Of a DNA stretch of 64,000 nt, positions 55,561 through 64,000 are shown piece after piece. The notes beneath the pieces are model-generated. The model was not told the origin of the DNA. It made no database searches and saw nothing but the letters and a program-made list of their open reading frames with translations. Position numbers and translations under genes: made by a program. Numbering within the stretch: the first letter of the stretch is position 1; each line of letters begins with the position of its first letter. Origin of the DNA: Phoronis australis. Its lineage: Eukaryota > Phoronida > Phoronidae. The stretch is taken from the NCBI GenBank assembly GCA_002633005.1, contig NMRA01000079.1, positions 615,225 through 679,224 on the forward strand, in the 5' to 3' direction.

Positions 55561-58500
55561 ATGGAGGCAGCGAGAAAATACGACGAGATTTATAAACAGC
55601 CCGAATTGGACGCCCCGCTTACGAAGGGCAGGTTTCAAGGAAAGGTTGCCATAGTTACTGGGGCTGCACAAGGAATTGGTCGTACGACTGTGGAGCGATT
55701 TTGGTGGGTACTGTGATACTCGGAATGACCAACACTAGTGCAGGTAGACGAAAAGAACGCTGGAAAGTCGGCCTTAAGTCATGGTCTCATTTAGATTTTA
55801 TTTACAAATCTTAATTTTATGTCGGTACACGGTACAGGCTTCCCATTCCGTGTCTGTCTCTACGGTCATGCTGTCGGACCACTTTCGTTAAACGGTGTGA
55901 TAGCTTGACAACGTTTTTATACACAATCAGGAGACATGCATGGACACTTACATGTACAACTGGTCGTTAACGGCCTTCGTTTATACACCTCATAAAAACG
56001 TCGCCAGTTGGACACTTAGTGAAACAAGACCGCCTGCAAGCTCCTGGCCGACCAGCACTTAGTTCGCCGCCGACCGAGGACCCACACCGAAAGCAGGGTT
56101 GGACCCACGCAGACGTACATTTGCTGCTCAATTAGATACATTGTGCATCAGTTATATTATTAAACGAAGGGTCAAAAATAGCACTTTTCATGGTGTCTTA
56201 CTAACTACACAATGATAGTCCTCGGGAAGCTCCTATGAAACCAAGGTTCCGCCTTGCTTGCCCACGTTCCCTCACAATGTGCGACGAATCGTTTGGTCCA
56301 GTTACGTCTCGTTGGAGGGCTGAACTTTGCGTGTACAGCTGTGATATTGACGATATACTCTTCCTTTTGTTTTCACGGACCTGGCTAAAGGACAGTACAG
56401 GTTAAGTACCTCAAACCATTCCGTAAAACACGCTCTTGTACTGCACGTATTCAGCGTTTTTACTGTAATAGTCTTTTCTAAAGTGGCTTACATCGCAAAA
56501 ATTTGATTAAATTTTATTATTCACTAGTTACTGCATTGCCACTGTTCACAGGTATTTTTACGGTTTGCTGGTAAAAACTTTGGACAATAGAAGAAATTCA
56601 AAGATAAAACTTCAAAAGCAAGCTCTGCTTCGAAGGTCCATTTCTTAATTAAACGGAAATTTAACGAAGTCTGTGGTCTCAGTGATTCGTATTCGGAAGA
56701 GACGAATTTCTATTGATGTCGGTGATTCGTTATGCCTCGAAGCCTGGTTACACGAAAAATATCCAAACCGTGTTGAGCAAAAGTTCGGGATAGGTGATGA
56801 AAACGGGGCCACAAGAGGGCCAGCCCAGTAGTCCAACTGTACGCGTTTATCCAGATGTCACCGGCATGTATAAGCTACTAAAAACAACGTCAAGACTGTT
56901 ATCTCAGTGACATGGTGAGTGAGGTTGATAAGAAATTGGATTGCAAAAGGTCTACTCAATGTTTCAAGATGACTGTACTTTTTCGTTTGGTTTTAGTCGA
57001 CGGAAGCGACAGCTTATAGCTACTGCAGTGGATACTCTAACTCGCCATAATAAAAGCACACATTGGCTTTCAAAGACGGTGTTTAAAGGTTAACACGATC
57101 TCGCGCCATTATTTTGCGTCAAAACTTTAACACTTTTTCAAACCGTGTTCTTTCTTCACAGGCGTGTCCCGTTCTTCCATAACAACGTCATTGGGTTCTT
57201 ATCCCTTGCTTGCATTGCACTTGGTTGCCTGGAAGCAACCTCCACATTACTTAGGCATTTGAGACTAACCTGCCGTGACATGATCCTTAATTTGTTGTGA
57301 AAAGTCAGTTTTTTGTTCTCTATAGGCTTGAAAAGAACTGACGGTTCTTTATTGTGGACGGCCGGACACAAGAAACTTGTTTTTCACGGTGGGGGAGTTT
57401 TAGCCGCTGAAGCATATGGCAATTAGGAGAATTTTTATTCATGTGAAGAATAAGTAAACGAAGGGTGCTTTCCGGCGAAGAGAATTGGGATTACGGCCGC
57501 ATGGGAAGAAAGTATTGTTTTCGACACCAGCGACCCTTGCATAAAAATTATACGTTGGAAAACAATAACGCCGCATTATCATACGCCGTATTGTCAGTTA
57601 AACAATGCATTTGGCGCCATGGAGCAATCAAACTTGTCCATTGAACAAGCTTTAACATTTTGAGCAACCCAGTCCGAAGCGCTACTTGTAGTTGATACAT
57701 AGCGCTTTAAAATTTATTCTATCACGCCACTTACCGTTATAAAGTCTTAACATGCTCCATGACTCAGATTAGACATAGTGAATAACGGACACTTCTTGAT
57801 TGCTTCAGGAGAGGCTCGACAAGTTGGCATGATCAGGCTGGTAAATTCATACGCTGATTGAGCCTTCAAGCAACAGACCTAACGAGTTGATAGTCGGCCC
57901 AAGCTCAGGAATGCCTTCTCTAAGTAAGGACCACGTAACGACCAGACCTGAACCAAATATAGATTTTAAAAAAGAGGAAATACTTAGAATAGATGCACCT
58001 CTATACACTATCTGTTTTAATATATTTGGAAATTGTTACGCTAAGTAAGTGCGTTTAAGGAGCAATTATGATGGTGTATTTTACAGCAATGACGGAGCGT
58101 CCGTTGCTATACTCGACTTGAACGGTACCATGGGAAGAAGTTTTGAAGCCAAAATGATTTCAATGGGACTGAAAGCCAAGTTTTACGAAGTTGACGTCAC
58201 TAACAAAGACCAGTGCGCGGAAGCGGTGAAAATGGTCGCAGACGACAATGACGGAATGGTTCATTTTCTTGTAAATTGTGCAGCGTTCCAGGAAAGTTTA
58301 AATGTTCGTAAGTATATTGTAATACCTAACGTACACAATATCTTTCCTATAGCTTGTTAGTCTTGCAACAGAAATTAAACACACTATCCTTTCTCAGGGA
58401 TTGTAACGATACTATGACCACGCCTCTCAGTTTATGAGCGCGGGTATGATGGAATTTTATTGTAGTGCGGGTTTGGTGTTTCTGGTCCGGCGAATAGGGT

Positions 58501-61500
58501 TCAGCTCAAGAATCGAAGCTGGACTGGGTTCGACCATGGAATCGTTTACAGCCTCTTAGAGTATCTTGTGAGGTCAAATTTAATTAACAACAAGAAAATT
58601 TCATGGGGTTAATGACAAAATGTCAGCTCTAGTTAAAATAAATTCACAAGGACTCTCCGAGAGTTCTTCACCCAATACATTTTTGTGAATATCGAAGGGA
58701 TGCTTCACCGCTGCTAGGGTTGAAGCGACACTGCGACAGAGGTACATGTATACTTATCCCCAAAGACAGTCGATGTCTCCTTGACGTACCGCATTCTGTT
58801 GCCCAGATGGTTGTCGTCGACCTCTTGTCCACACTTTCGCTGAGCTACCATTTTTAAAAGCACATACACACGTGCGTCGTAGACAAAATGAAATAATAAA
58901 ATTCAAGTTTCTGTGCAGACTTACTCTTGAAGATGTTTAAAAAAGCTCTGAGAAACTCAATGATTGTCATTACAAGCACTGTAACTGTTACACCTGTACA
59001 ATGACAACTAAAAACAGTGATTTAGACCGAGTTGTAACAGACTGCGGTAACCTCAAAGCATATACTCTAGGCATGCTGTTCCTAAGTTCATCGCGCGACG
59101 GCACTGGAAACTCGTCAACGAAGTGAAAAGACGATCTATCATCTTTACAAATTAATAAAAAATGTTCATTATTTGAGTTTCATAAATAATTCTGTTTCAA
59201 TTATCTGTTTAAGTATTTAAACCAGTAATATTGCTTCTAAGTCAATTAACAACGCAGTTGTTGTCATTTCTGAAAAGTGTCAGGACGCCCTCTGCATGAG
59301 GCCATTTCCAAGATACAGATCCAAATTTGGTTGGTTCACGACTGGCACGTGATCATAATGCATGGTAACCGTGCTGATGGTAACATTGGCAACACTACTG
59401 TAACTAGGCTGTTTTTCTATTTTTGGCTTAATATTCTTGTTTTCTCGGTGGTTTAACAAATGTGGGCAACACACCTTCAACTTGCAATCGGGAAAAACGA
59501 TTGGAGCATTACAGTATGCGATCAAATTACATGTATTTTTGGACCAATCAACTTTGCGTTCATCAGGGAAGAGCTAGTGCACAGAGTCACCAAACGTGAC
59601 GCACTAACCATAGAACTGTCCTAGAGTTGTATGCTTCAAAGGAAGACGACTGTATCACTAGCATTTTAAGTTAGTAAAACTCGCACCATATGGAAATGGA
59701 CGTTTTAATTCTGCGTAGGTGATTCACATGTACAGTTTTCCTTAATAAATGTTTGTAAAACACACAGGCAAATTTTGGACAATTTTAGGCCTATTTGTTA
59801 ACGTATTTTCATGGTCGAAAGTGGACAACGATTACAGCCCTTAAACTTCGTGACATGGTTTGCGTGTCCTTGTCAAATAAGTGACTAGTGTCTGTATGAC
59901 CGCAAAACTTCCAATTTCTTACTATGCCAGAGGCGTCAAAACAATCGATAGATTACAAATACACGTACATGTACATGTGTGCTGTAACACTCAGTCAAAG
60001 TATTTCGGGCTCATTTTCAGCGTTTCTTGATGTTTCCAATGAACTTTTCAACAAAACCCTGGACGTCAATGTCATTGGAATCGCCAATATGGTCCAAGCC
60101 TGTTTTCACTATATGAAGAAAGGTAGGCACCTATTTTCCATCCCTGATTCTTTCGTTTTACACTAAAGTGTTCTTTATATAGAGTAAATTTTGCGTAACA
60201 CGTTGTCAAATGTGCACGTTTAATTGAATCCCCAGTCCAGTGTCCCGCTGAATGAAACAGTCCCAAACAGAGGCTTAACTTATTTTCCTAAATCTATTAG
60301 TGGACTTGTGACAATACTGATTGTCCTTTCCTATGCTGTTTGAGTGTCTTTGTTAAGTCAATTTTTGGTTTTGATACAATTAAATTGAGAGTGAAATCTA
60401 CGTTGAATTCTCAATATTATTGAAAATAAGCAGGGATCTTTTCATGCAACGCCCCAATTTAAGGACTACATGTAAGCCCATAACTATTTTGACTGAATTA
60501 AAGGCTCAGTTTTTAGCCATATTAGGCTACTAGAAAATATTATTTATTTAAAGAAGAGCTCATGAAAACTGTAAAATGACGCTGGTGAGTATAAAACAAA
60601 GTAGATTCGAAAAAGATTTAGTGAACGTAGCTGAGCCTCTAATTGGGACTGTTTCGTGCAACCGAGCACAGGTGCACAATCGCTGAATGTTGAATTTTAA
60701 ATTCCAGACGGTAGCCAGTGTGCGGTAGTTAACGCGCACAGCATTCGCGGACACGCTGCAGCACTCCATCAGTCAGCCTACAGCACAAGCAAGGGAGCGT
60801 TGAATATGCTGACAAAATGCATGGCTCTTGACTTATCCTCGCACGGTATACGGGTCAACGGAGTGTCTCCCGGAGGTGTGTGGACACCTGCCCAGGTCAG
60901 TGAGACAGTACTGTACAGAACGAAAAGAGTTACATTGTACACGAAAGCTGTTAGGCTACTCGTAAATCGTGCTTCTGCCTAACAAAAATTTTTAAATACT
61001 AAAATATTTGATGCAACTCACACAGGTCAAGCAAAGCACGTGATCACATTCGCTTCCACAGGTTCTTGCCGTTGCCTTTCCTCTGTCCAAATGGCATGGC
61101 ATCACTCTCGGGATCGGTCCATGTGCGTACAATGTACCTACAAGATGCTCTGCAACCATTTCAAAGTTCAAACGTTGTTAGTTAACCTCCGAGTAATGTT
61201 TCTTCTCATAGCGTATTAAATACGCTGAGTGATCTATATTTGTCTACCCACCGGGCTGTCTTTCCTTTCTGGAAACAAATATTTATAATTGCTATATCTC
61301 GGCATCAACTGGTGGTTCCTTTCTTCTAGGCATTGAATGGTTGCACTGGACGTGACGATGCGTTCGAAAGAAGATATTCTAAGCTCGTCATGGCACCGCG
61401 TTCATTTATAGAGTCCGCCGGTGTGGCGTCAGTGATCACTTTCCTGTGCAGCCAGGACGCTATGTACATCGATGGTGCGGACATACCCGTGGATTGTGGA

Positions 61501-61536
61501 TATTTAGCGATGGGACCCGAAGGTCCAGGACATTAG
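55561..61536 (+). CDS. Classical short-chain dehydrogenase/reductase (5 coding exons)
   Basis: NAD(P)-dependent oxidoreductase of the classical SDR family; substrate not predictable. Exons: 55561-55703, 58087-58307, 60021-60122, 60708-60895, 61330-61536 (286 aa), all GT-AG with agreeing phases. Rossmann motif TGAAQGIG at 33-40; Asp58 ends strand 2 (VAILDLN), which favours NAD over NADP; VNCAA replaces the usual NNAG at 110-114; catalytic Asn138 (DVNVIG), Ser167, Tyr180 and Lys184 (YSTSK) are all present; the usual PGGVWTP follows; the C-terminus has DGADIPVDCGY. Length is normal. The ATG has G at -3 and +4. The frame stays open upstream to an ATG at 55351, so a longer N-terminus is possible, but that stretch does not look SDR-like. 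Confidence 0.92.
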
Positions 61537-62788
61537 ACATTCCTGGTTTCCCGTTGCTTATGAAGCAACGTGTGTGGTCGGTATATATACTGTATGAGCA
61601 ATACTTGACGTTTTCGAAAGATGTTTACTGAATAATTCGAATATACGATGCAAACATTAAACAAAAGTTTATTAAGACTATTTACACTGATAAAGACTCA
61701 CTCGGCGCTTGTTAGATTACGTTAAGGAAGGCAAATTGTTAAAACAATTAATGAGCTCTATTTGGATCACGTTTTCATCATGTGTCACTAGGAACGCTGG
61801 CACTAACTATTAAAAAGCAAACTAAAGGTATCGCTCTAATCAGGGATCAAAACAATGATTTTTAAAGAAGGCGCTGCATACGAAATTATCAAGTCCTATA
61901 AGTTTTATAATTACAACTACATCTCGTCTACCCCTAAAATTCTGCCGCAGTATTGAGGGAACATTTGATATTGGTGATCATCTCCAGAGTAACGAAGGTG
62001 TCGACTTCGGCTTTGTTCCCGCCCACCATGGCGGATCATGTGAGGGGACAGCTGTGGAGAACGACCGCAACTCGGAACATTGCATTTCATTCGGACACCA
62101 TAAGACTATCAGTAATTCATTTGCAAAGTAGGCCTAAGTCTTATGCGTGTACCGAATGTTGATCAAATACACACGATTCACTTTGTCGATCAGATGTGAA
62201 AAATCTTCATCGAAAATATAAACCAGGTCACAATCAACGTGTAGTTAGGATGTAAACACTTCGACGAGATCTTTGTTAGAATTGTCACACGTCCGGGTCC
62301 AGTTAAATCCAACTCAGAAGTTGAAACCCAATCTTCATGGTACTTCTACTGAACAGATTCACGACAAAGAGATCTGCTAGCGTTGACAACAACGCGAATT
62401 TCAGGAAAAAGAGACCTACATGGGTATAGAGTTTAGTAATAGTAGGACCTACCCTAGGACCTCTCTAAAATCTAGCCAAAAGCATGCGTCCTCATTTGAA
62501 AGATACACTGAACACGGCAATATGTTTTGTAATCTCGCGAAGTCTTAGTTTTTAGCGAGGTCCTAGCGTCAGGCGAACTCTATAACCTGGACACCTGGAA
62601 GTCGGTGACAGAGCTGTCGTCACCACTTCACAAGCTAGGTTGTTGGAGAACTCAGTTAAATTTAGGGATCGTAGTAGCCTGAAAATGGCTATCGAGTTGG
62701 CGACTCCGGCATATCATAGACACAGCGGCGGGGGTAACGGAGACAAAGTTGTTCATGGCAGTGGTGACGAGGAAATTTTTCACTAGCA
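61537..62788. other. Region after SDR, no gene recognised
   Basis: Contains SDR 3' sequence (attaaa at 61656-61661 is a possible polyadenylation signal) and otherwise unassigned sequence up to the P2X7-type fragment. Open frames here are short and show no domain. Confidence 0.5.
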
Positions 62789-63082
62789 GTGAGTGGGTGG
62801 AAAATGTTTGAGCCCGAGTACAGTGAGGCGGAATACGCACAGACAGCTGTTGAGAGGGATGAGGCAGAGACTGAGGATAGACGTGGTGGGACGTCTTGGT
62901 ACAAATGCACTGCGTGCACTGTCATGTCGACCTCAATGAAATGCCTATGCTGTTCCAACTGTACAAAAACCGCTTACATCCCGCCCTGTGACTCCCCAGC
63001 CACACTGACCTGGCACCTTCTAAATAGCTCCAATACTTTAGTCAAGTCCAAAACAAGACTTATCGAAGTTTGGCTCACCTGA
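62789..63082 (+). pseudogene. P2X7-type C-terminal zinc-binding-like fragment
   Basis: An open frame reads KMFEPEYSEAEYAQ, an acidic stretch, then WYKCTACTVMSTSMKCLCC. Invertebrate proteins with the P2X7-receptor cytoplasmic zinc-binding domain typically show a (PY)xFEPE start, an acidic linker, and W-C-x-C-x-x-C-x-x-M-x-T-x-x-x-C-x-C-C. Here the order and spacing are close, but the residues after CC do not match. The other half (RRWAAYTRW, like the family's AYRxFxRW) is in a different frame from about 63040 onward, behind a stop. So it looks like a frameshifted or intron-split remnant. Only the zinc-binding part is recognisable; no P2X channel sequence is seen. Confidence 0.45.
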
Positions 63083-63384
63083 CTGTTCAGCTCTCTCTAC
63101 TGAACATCGCCCGGCGCTGGGCTGCTTACACCCGCTGGTCTGGAGACAATACCAGCACAGGGCGAATAACTGCTATGAGATCCCGGAATTGCACATTCTG
63201 GAGTACGTTCGGAGGCCCGGTGTCAGTAGATGAAGGGCCTCCAGTCACTGTAGAGGCCACAGCTTTAGAAACAAGAACGACAGTATGGCACCCTTCTTCA
63301 GGCGTTGTGTTGCAGGAACCTTCATCAATTCCGCGTACATATTTCTTTTGTAATCCGACGGCAGAAAAGGTTTGTCAAACATTC

Positions 63385-63922
63385 CATGACGGCGTTTTCC
63401 CGTTCAGTGAATTTACCAGACGGAGAGGGCTGTGAGCGTGTGAAAACATCTAGCTTCTTTGTTAACTGTCAAGCATAGTCTTTTGTCTGGTATGACAACA
63501 GGCAGGCCAATTATCTACCAGTCTTATAATAGACCAGTGTGAACAGAGTCAAACCCAGAGCAAGTTGGTATATGTTCGGGAAGAATAGATTGTCTTAACT
63601 TCTGTTGTACTAGTTGGGCGATTTTGGTGATTCAAAATCTGAACATGATCAACATTTGACGAAGAATTAAAAAATGCTATTGGTTTATGTTCAAATATGT
63701 TATAACTTAACTTTTATTTTTAACAGCACAGCAGTCAGGCTAGATACAATCTTATTGGAGATTAGAGCAATTATAGAACAAAAGAGAGCTAGTTCTCCAA
63801 CCACAAATGCCAGAATAGAATTAATCAGTCGTGTAAGATATTGGCTACAGGGGTAAACTTCCCGACTTGATGGTGGGCTATGGAATCGAACAAGTTGGGA
63901 GCAACGGGAAAACGCCGTAATG
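63385..63922. mobile_element. MITE family 1: intact-looking copy, inverted orientation
   Basis: 538 bp flanked by TIRs catgacggcgttttcccgtt (63385-63404) and aacgggaaaacgccgtaatg (63903-63922). The interior is the reverse complement of 4771-5850 with a few percent divergence. No open frame of meaning; non-autonomous. No clear target-site duplication. Confidence 0.85.
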
Positions 63923-64000
63923 CGATAATTCTCCGCTGCTTTGTACGTTGCGTGGACGGGTAACACTGCGTTCTTCACACGAACGATACAAGTACGGCGG

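Overview
This is eukaryotic, intron-rich genomic DNA from an invertebrate animal, probably marine. The evidence is multi-exon genes with GT-AG introns, AT-rich noncoding sequence, many short inverted-repeat transposons and tRNA-derived SINEs, and proteins most like animal families. I cannot fix the phylum from the sequence. Isolated N bases (341, 27353, 51101) and a 20-N gap (39343-39362, after a poly-G run) show it is a draft assembly.

Three complete protein-coding genes can be rebuilt exon by exon with consistent reading phases. (1) On the minus strand, 43634 down to 4078, lies an unconventional myosin of 29 coding exons (1052 aa): motor, one IQ motif, acidic linker, SH2 domain and tyrosine-rich tail. 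It fills two thirds of the window. (2) On the plus strand, 46216-52285, lies PRRC1 (8 coding exons, 405 aa), divergent from the myosin across about 2.6 kb. (3) On the plus strand, 55561-61536, lies a classical short-chain dehydrogenase/reductase (5 coding exons, 286 aa). A fourth, partial or decayed coding region at 62789-63082 looks like the zinc-binding module of P2X7-type proteins.

The myosin introns carry most of the structure. They hold a 2.4-kb tandem duplication that copies the 40-codon motor exon 16, with an N at the junction. A 4 x 55-bp array spans the end of exon 7 and its 5' splice site. A 15 x 28-bp minisatellite lies near the duplication. A 1.75-kb repeat array carries ten evenly spaced, same-orientation CTCF-core-like motifs. 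There is a 455-bp MITE with TA target duplications and a 3.2-kb element bounded by arrays of AACCATGGTT-type palindromes. A second MITE family occurs at both ends of the window in opposite orientation. A near-perfect 23-bp-arm hairpin lies between the myosin and PRRC1.

The three complete genes belong to unrelated pathways (actin motor/phosphotyrosine signalling, secretory-pathway/PKA-linked PRRC1, metabolic oxidoreductase). I see no functional cluster; the neighbourhood looks like ordinary animal gene order.
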